Assembly (NCBI GenBank): GCA_036504595.1
Contig: DASXUX010000031.1
Location: 1-64,000, forward strand
From: DASXUX01 sp036504595
Lineage (GTDB): Bacteria > Planctomycetota > SZUA-567 > H5-PLA8
DNA length: 64,000 nt
Reading direction: 5' to 3'
Both the position numbers and the translations under genes were made by a program. Below, piece after piece: positions 1-7,144 of this stretch (position 1 is the first letter of the stretch; the number at the start of each line of letters is the position of its first letter). The notes beneath the pieces were generated by a model. The model ran no database searches and was not told where the DNA came from. It saw only the letters and a list, made by a program, of their open reading frames with translations.

Positions 1-784
1 TCGGAAAGCCGTGCAGCAGCGCCCACGCGCAACCATCGAACCCGTCCTCGCGCCGCTGCTCCCGCACAGCCTCGCGCAGGTCGTCGCCCCACCACGACCC
101 CTTGATGCGATGGTCTCCGCCGGGCGTGTACCACTGGTTCAGTATCTCCGCGATGTTGTCCTCCATCCGCGTGACGACTTTCTCCGCGCGGACCCGATCC
201 ACGACTTCGTGAGCCGCCATCCCCGTCAGCTCGCGCGTGAGCGCCGATAATTTCCGTCGCGAAATTCCCAGTTCGATGCACAACATCGGCACCGGATCCC
301 AAAGAAAAGTCCGCTCCTCCTTCTCCGGATCTTTCTCGTGCTCTTCGAGCGCCTCGCGCACCAACTTCTCATAATGCCGAAACAACTTCCGCAAAGCGTA
401 CCGCCGCTCGCTCCGCGTCATCTTCCCCTCCGCCTCCACCGTCAACCCGCTGATCTCCTGCCACACCGGCACTGTGGCACAGGCGCCCTCGCCTGTGTTC
501 GGTGCCACTGTGGCACAGGCGCCCCCGCCTGTGTTCCCAGCCGAGGGCGGCTGGGCTACGCCCGTAGCACGCTGCTCATTACTCGTGCTACCGTCGCCGC
601 CCCGGTGCCCCTCTCCCTCGCGCGGTGGCACGTTTGTGTTCGCCGCGTCTTTTTGCGGCGAACTCAAGCGTGCCCCTCCCTCCCGCCGTTTCCCCCCGTC
701 GCCCCGTCCCCGCGTCTCCCCGTCCGTCCGTTCCGTGCCTTCACTCCTGCCGCCTGCCGCTGCCTCCTGCCGACTGTCGTACAT
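1..784 (-). CDS. Partial protein with AraC-like helix-turn-helix region; repeat-rich N-terminus
   Basis: The reading frame is open on the minus strand from a stop at 899-901 down to the window edge, so the C-terminus is missing. The first ATG in frame is at 784, but conserved-looking sequence only begins near 461, and another ATG lies at 421. The part after 421 reads MTRSERRYALRKLFRHYEKL, is rich in charged residues, and contains ELGISRRKLSALTRELTGM, which resembles the second helix-turn-helix of AraC-family regulators. Residues encoded by 467-784 are low complexity and come from dispersed repeats (GRGDGG-like and TGEGACATV-like stretches), so the true start may be anywhere between 784 and 421. 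A regulator role is inference. It is the most downstream gene of the minus-strand enzyme block. Confidence 0.55.
   Translation of the reverse strand, partial: MYDSRQEAAAGGRSEGTERTDGETRGRGDGGKRREGGARLSSPQKDAANTNVPPREGEGHRGGDGSTSNEQRATGVAQPPSAGNTGGGACATVAPNTGEGACATVPVWQEISGLTVEAEGKMTRSERRYALRKLFRHYEKLVREALEEHEKDPEKEERTFLWDPVPMLCIELGISRRKLSALTRELTGMAAHEVVDRVRAEKVVTRMEDNIAEILNQWYTPGGDHRIKGSWWGDDLREAVREQRREDGFDGCAWALLHGFP
467..540. repeat. Two tandem copies of a GC-rich palindromic element
   Basis: A 33-36 bp unit containing the palindrome cacaggcgcc...ggcgcctgtg-like arms (tggcacaggcgcc then gcctgtgttc) is present twice head to tail. It lies inside the open frame of the partial gene and encodes TGEGACATV twice without interrupting it. 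Confidence 0.7.
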
Positions 785-1080
785 ACCGCCGCCCTCCACT
801 TCCTCGCAGACGAATCCACCCGTCCCCCGTCGCCCGTCACACGCCACGCAAGCACGCGACGCCTCCGTCGGGTTCTGGCTTTCCTGAGTTGTTGTGGATC
901 AGTCCTGCGAGTCGCGAGACCGCCCGGTTTCCCTCGCCAGCGTGAGCTTACGCCGGTCCGAGATCAATATGTTTCGGCACGATCTCTGCCAAGAAACCTA
1001 CCCGACGACCACCCAAATATCAACTTAAATCCGGTGCGGACGAAGCAACTGACAACTGACAACTGACAACTGACAACGGA
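785..1080. other. Intergenic stretch with 10-bp tandem tract
   Basis: I see no supported gene here. Positions 1046-1100 carry four to five degenerate copies of a 10-bp unit (gacaactgac type) that run up to and into the stop codon of the neighbouring minus-strand gene. The rest shows no recognisable signal. Confidence 0.6.
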
Positions 1081-2418
1081 CTACTGACCACTGACAACGT
1101 TCTTTTTATAAAACTCCATCAACTCCCCCAAATTCACATGCGCATACGCCTCGTTGCACGCCGGGCTCTTCTTCCCCGCATCCGCAAACCACAAATCCAG
1201 CGTCGCCGGAGCGAAGATCGCGTTATGCAGATTCGAACCCATCGCGACCGGCCGCTTGATAATCTCCATCATTTCCTGCGGCCCGATCTGGCCGTGTTTT
1301 TCAGCAAGCCGCTTGCTGAGTTCCTTCGCGCGATCGCCGCCGGAAATGAAAACGGTGTCTTCGGGCACGGGCGGAAGCAGTTCGTGCTGCTGGCCCGGTT
1401 TCAGCACCAGCACTTCGCTGGCCGTGCAACGCAGCGCGGCCAGGTTGCCCGCCTTGTCGCTGAGCACGTAATAATACTCGCACGTGCGCTTGGCTTTCTT
1501 GAACATCTCGATCGCTTCGTCCACGTTCGACGCGCTTTCGGCAATATCGCGCAGCAAGTACGTCATCGGCGTGCCGTCCCAATCGCCTTGGCCAGCGCCG
1601 CCCATCTCGCCGATCGCCAGCCCCTTCGCATTCATGGCGGTGACGGTTCCGACGAAGCCGCAGTAGCCCACGTTCGCCCACGCATTTCTGCCCTCGGGCA
1701 TGAAGACCGTAAGCAGCGCTTGCTTCTGCAAACCAATCTCGGTCATGTAGTCGAGCACGCGCGCATGTAAAATCTGTCCGTCCTTGGACGCCTTCCCGCG
1801 CACCGCCACGCCGCTGCAGTGAAACTTTTCCGGGATGAGATTCCCCAGCCGCAGCGTCTTCGCCGAGACGCCGGAACTCTGCGCCAGCGCGTCGCATTCG
1901 TCCATAAAGCGCTTCGGAATATGCGGCGCGCAACGTTTCTCGATTTCTTCCAGATGCGAGAAAAACCACTCATCCTTCTGCACCGCGTAAACGCCGCCCA
2001 CCAGATAGTAGTAAATCGCCATCGTCTTCTCGACGCGCGGCCCCAGCAGCCGCCCGTGAGCCGTCCCCATCTCCTGCGGCGAACCTTGCAGCAGCAGAAT
2101 CGTCTTGCTCTGCGACTGGCACAGCATCCCGTGCCCGCCCGAATCCCGCGCAAGAATCTTGATCTCGTCCGCACAAAACGCGCTGAGCGAGAGCAGGCTG
2201 ACGAGCGCAACGCAAAACGCAAAACTCAAAACGCAGAACTGAGCCTTGTGACGGCCTCGCCGCGTGATCAGCGATAGTCTTGAGGCCCTTAATTCTATTC
2301 TTTCTCTGTGTTTCTCCGTGTTCTCTGTGCCTCTGTGTTGAAAGCAGTTAATGAGCGCTCGTTGAAGAGCGCGCGCCCAACCCGCAGAGGACCGCACGGT
2401 TGCGAATTTTGAATTCAT
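1081..2418 (-). CDS. Secreted C45-type Ntn hydrolase / acyltransferase-like protein
   Basis: The mature part resembles the C45 acyl-CoA:isopenicillin N acyltransferase family of Ntn hydrolases, which mature by autocleavage before a Cys. The candidate nucleophile is Cys201 in KFHCSGVAV, followed by DGQILHARVLDY and later NAKGLAIGEMGG, all typical of the family. A hydrophobic signal-like segment lies at residues 66-83. The ATG at 2418 directly abuts the TAA of the upstream hydrolase gene, so translational coupling is possible. Residues 25-40, however, are encoded by a dispersed repeat (HRGTENTEKHRE), and a TTG at about codon 65 would give a more normal signal peptide. The substrate is unknown; a penicillin- or amide-type acyl substrate is the family expectation. 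Confidence 0.75.
   Translation of the reverse strand: MNSKFATVRSSAGWARALQRALINCFQHRGTENTEKHRERIELRASRLSLITRRGRHKAQFCVLSFAFCVALVSLLSLSAFCADEIKILARDSGGHGMLCQSQSKTILLLQGSPQEMGTAHGRLLGPRVEKTMAIYYYLVGGVYAVQKDEWFFSHLEEIEKRCAPHIPKRFMDECDALAQSSGVSAKTLRLGNLIPEKFHCSGVAVRGKASKDGQILHARVLDYMTEIGLQKQALLTVFMPEGRNAWANVGYCGFVGTVTAMNAKGLAIGEMGGAGQGDWDGTPMTYLLRDIAESASNVDEAIEMFKKAKRTCEYYYVLSDKAGNLAALRCTASEVLVLKPGQQHELLPPVPEDTVFISGGDRAKELSKRLAEKHGQIGPQEMMEIIKRPVAMGSNLHNAIFAPATLDLWFADAGKKSPACNEAYAHVNLGELMEFYKKNVVSGQ
2299..2341. repeat. Dispersed repeat, tctctgtg/ctccgtg units
   Basis: A degenerate run of about 9-bp units (ttctctgtgtttctccgtg) overlaps the 5' end of the C45-like gene and encodes NCFQHRGTENTEKHRE in its frame. 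The same style of repeat (cctctgcg..., ctttgcgtc...) recurs at 15571, 36037 and 39990. Confidence 0.6.
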
Positions 2419-4203
2419 TTAGTTCGCCTCCTCAGCGGCCCGGCTGAAGAACGCCGAGAAAATCCGCTGCAACTCTTCCTGCTCGACTTCAATGACTTTC
2501 TCCGCCTGCGGCGGCTCGAAAAGCTGCGGCGTCGCCGGCCCCGACGTCTGCCACTGCCGGATGCTCAAGTCGGCGGTCGCGGTGGCGCCGGCCTCCGCGC
2601 CGGCCGTGCGCATCTCCACGTGGATCGAGCGCGGTGTCACGCCGTCTTTGTCGAACGTCAGCAGCGCGCTCGCGCCCGCGGCGTCCTTGCTCTTGGCGTG
2701 AATGCGGACCGCCGGAATCCTTTCTGCTGTCGGCTCGTTCTTAAAGTTCGCCAGCACGTCCATCGCCGCGGGAAACAGAGCGAAGCCCGTCAGCACGCCC
2801 GTCAGGCTGGTCGCTTTGGTGATCGCGCTGGCGTCGGCAAACGCCAGCGGGCTGCGGCCCGGCTTCACGTTCCCGGTGCCTTTGAACAGCACGCCGTTCT
2901 TCGAAAGCATCCACGGAAATTCGCCTTGCCCGGCCGCAATCTTTCCAAGAACCGGCACGTTGCCTTCCAGACGGAAACGGCTGCCGCCGCTGCGCAGATA
3001 ACGCAGCGTGGCCGGTTGCTTGAACAGCGTCTTGGCCGTCAGTTCCAGATCGATGAAGCAACACGTCGCGCTATCGTCCTGCGGAAAGAGAATCGCGCGC
3101 GATAAATCTTTCATCACAAGAGCCACCGCGTTCTCCGGCGAAGTCTTCGCCGGCCTGGCCTGCTCTTTAACCGCCGACGGCGGCAGATCGACGGCGTAGA
3201 AATCGCAGACCTGACCGAGAACATTGGGCAGAGCGGCCAGCGCCGTGTAATGCGTCAGGCCATTCAGCCAGCGGATCTTGTCCTTCATCCCAAGCGCGTC
3301 CGCAAGCTGCTCGGTGCATTGCCGCGGAATGACTTCGTCTTCCGTCGCGTTCACCATCAGCACGCGCCCAGCCATGGCTCGCTCGCGCAATCTGGCGGCG
3401 TTGGTCAGCGGGTCGCAATCATGAATCGCAACCTGACAGCGCTTCTGGTCTTCTTCTGAAAGCTTCTGCATTGCTTCCCGAAGCTGCTTCGTTTCGCGCG
3501 AGGAGGCGATGACGATCGGCAGATTCCCGCCGGCGATGATCATCGCCGTGCGATAAACGCGCTCATCGGCCACCGCAGTCGTGCCGGTCAGAATTCCGCC
3601 GAGACTGATGCCCGCCACCCCGATGCGCTCCGGATTGATCTCCGGCCGCGCCTGCAACATGTCAATCGTTCGCCGCGTGTCCTGCACGCCTTGCGACAGT
3701 GCCTCAACGAAAACGACGGAGTTCGCCATCACCGCGTTGAACCCCTGCGGCGGCATGCGTTCGCCATAATAGGGAAGCTCAATCATCGCCGCCGGAATCC
3801 CACGTCCCGCCAGCGCCGAACATAGTATATCGATGAGCGTAAAATCGCGCCCCAGAATGTGCAGACACACGACCGCCGGCCGCCTATCGGCTGCGGCACC
3901 GACGCCACCCCCAACCTTCATGTCAACCGGCCAGTAGTATTTTCCGTACACGGTATTGTTGCTCGGTACCGACGAAACGACCGGCGATGGAAACTTGAAT
4001 CGATACAGATGGTAGCCAAAGTTCTTCGCCAGCAGTTTCATCTCGCAGGAAAATTCTTTGCCATCAAACGTCTTCTTCACATCAAACTTCATCTCGGCCG
4101 GCGGCTCAACAATCTGCGCTCGCTGCTCCTCGCCAGCGCACAGCGGACCTACGGGCAAAAAAGGCAGCAAGACTGTGAATAGAGTAATCGCTCTAAGCAT
4201 CAT
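2419..4203 (-). CDS. Secreted alpha/beta hydrolase (esterase-like)
   Basis: A 594-residue protein with a clear signal peptide (MMLRAITLFTVLLPFLPVGP, cleavage near residue 22). The alpha/beta-hydrolase fold is shown by VVCLHILGRD (oxyanion strand, residues 111-120) and the nucleophile elbow GVAGISLGG with Ser200. The acid and His lie in the VNATEDEVIP and GLTHYTA stretches. After about residue 350 comes a second, non-catalytic beta-rich region. Near the C-terminus the segment AGAEAGATATAD is encoded by a copy of the GC palindromic repeat at 2581. It is likely a periplasmic or secreted esterase acting on substituted glycans, judging from the adjacent fucosidase. The stop codon touches the start of the C45-like gene downstream. 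Confidence 0.8.
   Translation of the reverse strand: MMLRAITLFTVLLPFLPVGPLCAGEEQRAQIVEPPAEMKFDVKKTFDGKEFSCEMKLLAKNFGYHLYRFKFPSPVVSSVPSNNTVYGKYYWPVDMKVGGGVGAAADRRPAVVCLHILGRDFTLIDILCSALAGRGIPAAMIELPYYGERMPPQGFNAVMANSVVFVEALSQGVQDTRRTIDMLQARPEINPERIGVAGISLGGILTGTTAVADERVYRTAMIIAGGNLPIVIASSRETKQLREAMQKLSEEDQKRCQVAIHDCDPLTNAARLRERAMAGRVLMVNATEDEVIPRQCTEQLADALGMKDKIRWLNGLTHYTALAALPNVLGQVCDFYAVDLPPSAVKEQARPAKTSPENAVALVMKDLSRAILFPQDDSATCCFIDLELTAKTLFKQPATLRYLRSGGSRFRLEGNVPVLGKIAAGQGEFPWMLSKNGVLFKGTGNVKPGRSPLAFADASAITKATSLTGVLTGFALFPAAMDVLANFKNEPTAERIPAVRIHAKSKDAAGASALLTFDKDGVTPRSIHVEMRTAGAEAGATATADLSIRQWQTSGPATPQLFEPPQAEKVIEVEQEELQRIFSAFFSRAAEEAN
2581..2605 (+). repeat. GC palindromic element (GTEAG family), copy 1
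   Basis: Matches the unit ggtggcgccggcctccg with the palindromic flank gccggc...gccggc. Inside the minus-strand hydrolase gene it reads AGAEAGAT. Confidence 0.65.
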
Positions 4204-4291
4204 TCGATCCCCATGGTTCAGTCAAGGTGCTCTGGTCCGAGGAACCATCATCAATCTGCTGCTGCAAACTGCCGTCCGTAGCTGCGGAGCA

Positions 4292-4466
4292 GCGTCACAC
4301 GGGTAGCCCACGGCGTTAGCCGTGGGAATACGGCGCCCCGCGTCATCGTAGCCCCGGATGGGGCGACACATCCGTTCTCCGCCGTTCTGTCGCCCCTGCC
4401 GGGGCTTGCGTCGCCCGGGGTTGCACATTTCCCACGGCTTGCGCCGTGGGCTACCCGTGTGACGCC
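4292..4466. repeat. Nested inverted-repeat element
   Basis: Outer arms of about 37 bp at 4292-4328 and 4429-4465 are near-perfect inverted copies (core cacgggtagcccacggcg). Inner arms at about 4348-4370 (gtagccccggatggggcgac) and 4388-4410 form a second inverted repeat. The right outer arm continues into the end of the fucosidase gene and supplies its last codons and stop. It could fold as one large hairpin or be a non-autonomous mobile element; no transposase or target duplication is visible. Confidence 0.75.
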
Positions 4467-4467
4467 C

Positions 4468-5901
4468 CTACCGGGGCTGAACGGTCGTCTCCGAATACAC
4501 TTCCAACTCCGCCACGCCCATCTGCTGCCCTTCCTGATTCGGGCCGTCGGGTTTCAGCGCCTGCACCCGCACAAAACGCGCGTCCACGTTCGCGAAGACA
4601 TGGTCGCGCTTGCCGCCCTTGCAGCCGTCGATGTGCGCGACCGTGGACCACTCCTTGCCGTCAGCCGAAAGATTCACGTTGTACTCCGTCGCGAAGTGCT
4701 CCGCGTCAAACGTAATAATGACGCGCGATACCGAGTGCACCTTGCCCAAATCCACGTGATACGTCCACGGCCACTCGCCGCCCGCGTGAGCGCGCGTGTT
4801 CGGGTCGCCGTCCACACCGAGACGCGCGAAATGTTTGCCGCCGTTGACATCAAGTGGCTTGGTGCCGGTCACGTCCAGGAGCTTGGCTCGCTTGTGAAAG
4901 GCCAGATTCCCGGCGGGAATCGGCGGCTCTTCGCGCGGCGGCTCAGCAAGGCCGGGGCGCAAAGCGCTCAATTGATCGACAAAGGGCTGAGGGATCAGGC
5001 CGCTCGCCTCGATCGGCACATCCCAGGTGACCACGCCTTCGTTCTCAATAATGTTGCGCGTGATCTCAACGACCTGCGTGTTGTTGAATCGCGGCGGCTT
5101 CTGCCCCCAGGTGGGTCCGAGATAGCTGAGGATATGCCACTGCTCGCGGCCGCCGAACCAGCGTCCCTCGCATTCGACCGAAGCCGCATCGTTGATTTCG
5201 CCGGCCGTGTAATCTTCGAACTTCGACCAGGCTTTGATGCACACGCCTGGATTGAACGCGACGATCGCATCCGGATTTCCAGCGCGCACGGCGTCGGCGT
5301 AAATCTTCGCGATCTCGTCATTGAAATGAACGTGCGCGTAGCCGCCGTCAAACCACCAGCCCACGACCTTGTTTCCGTAGCGCGTGGACCATTCGCGAAT
5401 GACCTCCGCCCATTTTTGTGCAAACGCCGTGTCGATCGGCTGGTCTTTCGCGCCTTGCGGCAAGCCGAAACCTTTCTGCGCGACCGGGTCGGCGTTCGAG
5501 GATTGGCACGGCAGGTAGAGCATCAGCTTGATGCCTTTGCCTGCGATCGCCGCTTGGATTTCGGCCGGCAGATCGCGCTTGGAACACTTGCTGGGCTCGA
5601 TGCCGGCGTACTTGTCATACGCGGCGTTGGGCGAACAGTAATGGCCGGAGTTCTGGCCGAGCGTAATCACATAGTATTTCGTGCCCGTTTGCTCGAGCTG
5701 CTTCGCAAGGCCCGGCACATCGAATTTATCGACCCGCGCGTTCCACTCCGCCGCCGTCATTTTTGCGCCGGTCAGGTAGTGCGTGAACACGCCCCAGCGC
5801 GCATCGCGGAACCAGTCCGTTCGGTGCGGAGCCGTTTCGCCGGAAACGAGAACTGACGCACAGAATGCGAGAAGCACGACAGGCACGATATGCGATGACA
5901 T
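4468..5901 (-). CDS. Secreted GH29-like alpha-L-fucosidase with C-terminal discoidin domain
   Basis: A 477-residue protein. Signal peptide is residues 1-21 (MSSHIVPVVLLAFCASVLVS). DWFRDARWGVFTHYL at residues 29-43 and the barrel strand GNKVVGWWFDGGY match family GH29, with Asp185 as the likely nucleophile. Residues about 340-475 (YHVDLGKVHSVSRVIITFD and following) look like an F5/8-type (discoidin) carbohydrate-binding module. The expected reaction is release of alpha-L-fucose from glycans outside the cytoplasm. The final residues QPR and the stop codon come from the inverted-repeat element at 4292-4466, so the natural C-terminus may have been altered by the insertion. Its neighbours are esterases in the same direction. 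Confidence 0.85.
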   Translation of the reverse strand: MSSHIVPVVLLAFCASVLVSGETAPHRTDWFRDARWGVFTHYLTGAKMTAAEWNARVDKFDVPGLAKQLEQTGTKYYVITLGQNSGHYCSPNAAYDKYAGIEPSKCSKRDLPAEIQAAIAGKGIKLMLYLPCQSSNADPVAQKGFGLPQGAKDQPIDTAFAQKWAEVIREWSTRYGNKVVGWWFDGGYAHVHFNDEIAKIYADAVRAGNPDAIVAFNPGVCIKAWSKFEDYTAGEINDAASVECEGRWFGGREQWHILSYLGPTWGQKPPRFNNTQVVEITRNIIENEGVVTWDVPIEASGLIPQPFVDQLSALRPGLAEPPREEPPIPAGNLAFHKRAKLLDVTGTKPLDVNGGKHFARLGVDGDPNTRAHAGGEWPWTYHVDLGKVHSVSRVIITFDAEHFATEYNVNLSADGKEWSTVAHIDGCKGGKRDHVFANVDARFVRVQALKPDGPNQEGQQMGVAELEVYSETTVQPR

Positions 5902-5964
5902 ACGGGGATCCTCGAAAGTGGATACCCGAAGTCTAGGCGTGTTCGCTATTCCAGTCTATGACAA

Positions 5965-5999
5965 ACTCACCACTCACCACTCACCAAGTACCAATCACA
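5965..5999. repeat. Short tandem tract, actcacc units
   Basis: Degenerate 7-10 bp units (cactcaccactcaccaagta) sit just after the stop of the downstream esterase gene. The same tract type recurs at 42090, 59047 and 60660. Confidence 0.65.
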
Positions 6000-7065
6000 A
6001 ATACTTCGCAAAATGTTCCTTCGCCCGCTTCCACATCTCATCGCTGAGAATGTGGCCGGAGCCCGCCTCGATGTAGTGCGTGAATTTGTCCTCCGCTTTC
6101 TTCGCCGCGTAGGCCCGCTTGATAATCTCGACCCCGCTCTTCACTTCTTCGATTGGGCTGCCGCCGTCGGTCTCGCCAAAATTCAGATGCAGCGCGCGCG
6201 GAGCGATCATGCCGACGATATCGGGAATGTCGCCGTGCTTGCGCCAGCCGGGCACGTAATTGGGAAAGCAGTGAATCAGATCGGTGCGCTCCATCGCCGC
6301 GTACGTCGGCATGCAGCAGTTGGCGACCAGAGCCTTGATGCGCGGCTCCCACGGACCGACTTGCCACGTGTGCGTCGAACCCATCGAGTGCCCGTAGCAG
6401 CCGATGCGCGAAGCGTCCACTTCCGGCCGGCTGCAGAGGTAATCGACCGCGCGCCGCATGTCCGAAATGTTCTTCCACGCCAGGCAGTTTCCCTCAACGA
6501 CATGCATCGCGAACAAATAATGCTCCAGGTTGCGCCCGTTCAGTCCGCCGCGCTTGTTGCGTTCGCCAAAGCCGGCCGCATCGGGGCAGAACACCACATA
6601 ACCTTCCTTGGCCAGCGCCACGCCCGTGTGATGCATCGGCCCGAGCTTCAACCCGGCCGGTTCGTCCTTCCCGATCGCGTACGCACCGTTGTGCTGATGC
6701 CAGACGCAAATCCCCGCCGCCTTTTTGTCCTTGCTCGCGCCGGTAGCGCCGGCCTCCGTGCCGGTAGGTACCAGCAGGTACGCCGCGACCCGTTCTTTCG
6801 GCTCGACCAGATACGTGACGCGCTCCAGACGGTAGCCGTCCTTCTCCGTAACGCTCTCCACGTTGGCCTCAAGCGGCCCATAGTCCGGCCACTCCCCGCC
6901 GAGGCAAGCCAGAAGTTTCGCCTTGTAGCTGTCTCCGCGTATTTCGCGCTCCCCAGGCTTTTCCTCCGCCCGCGCCGCGACCCCCGCCAGCATCGACGCG
7001 CCGGCCGCCGCGAGGAATTTCCTGCGTGAACAGGTCTTCTTGACCGTCGTTTTTCGCTTCGCCAT
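5995..7065 (-). CDS. Tat-exported dienelactone-hydrolase/acetylxylan-esterase-like protein
   Basis: I place the start at ATG 7065, where GGAGG precedes it by 8 bases; an upstream in-frame ATG at 7143 would add residues encoded by a repeat. The 356-residue product begins MAKRKTTVKKTCSRRKFLAA, a twin-arginine signal (Arg14-Arg15). The alpha/beta-hydrolase triad is visible as Ser227 in GCYGHSMGS, Asp300 in GETDGG and His338 in GSGHIL. A copy of the GC palindromic repeat encodes TGTEAGATGA at residues 101-110. It probably de-esterifies glycans in the periplasm together with the fucosidase. It lies 80 bp downstream of the giant LamG protein gene and 93 bp upstream of the fucosidase gene. Confidence 0.85.
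   Translation of the reverse strand: MAKRKTTVKKTCSRRKFLAAAGASMLAGVAARAEEKPGEREIRGDSYKAKLLACLGGEWPDYGPLEANVESVTEKDGYRLERVTYLVEPKERVAAYLLVPTGTEAGATGASKDKKAAGICVWHQHNGAYAIGKDEPAGLKLGPMHHTGVALAKEGYVVFCPDAAGFGERNKRGGLNGRNLEHYLFAMHVVEGNCLAWKNISDMRRAVDYLCSRPEVDASRIGCYGHSMGSTHTWQVGPWEPRIKALVANCCMPTYAAMERTDLIHCFPNYVPGWRKHGDIPDIVGMIAPRALHLNFGETDGGSPIEEVKSGVEIIKRAYAAKKAEDKFTHYIEAGSGHILSDEMWKRAKEHFAKYL
6742..6764 (+). repeat. GC palindromic element (GTEAG family), copy 2
   Basis: Unit ggtagcgccggcctccgtgc; encodes GTEAGAT in the Tat-esterase gene. Confidence 0.8.
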
Positions 7066-7090
7066 TTCTGGGGCCTCCGATGCATCCTCC

Positions 7091-7131
7091 GGCTCCCCCT
7101 TCCCTCCGAGGGAAGGGGGCAGGGGGGTTAG
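7091..7131 (+). repeat. Variant of the CCCTCTC-type hairpin element
   Basis: Reads ggctcccccttccctccgag then the complementary ggaaggggg arm and ggggggttagg. It sits in the leader of the Tat-esterase gene, in the same orientation as the six canonical copies. Confidence 0.65.
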
Positions 7132-7144
7132 GTTTGCGTTCACA

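Noticed and set aside
338..1066. A plus-strand open frame of about 240 codons covering the repeat-rich start of the window
   Set aside because: It is Arg/Pro-rich, runs antisense to the partial AraC-like gene, and its length is due to GC-rich repeats without stops.
4459..5856. Long plus-strand open frame opposite the fucosidase gene
   Set aside because: Arg/Val-rich shadow of a high-GC gene; the minus strand has a signal peptide and family motifs.
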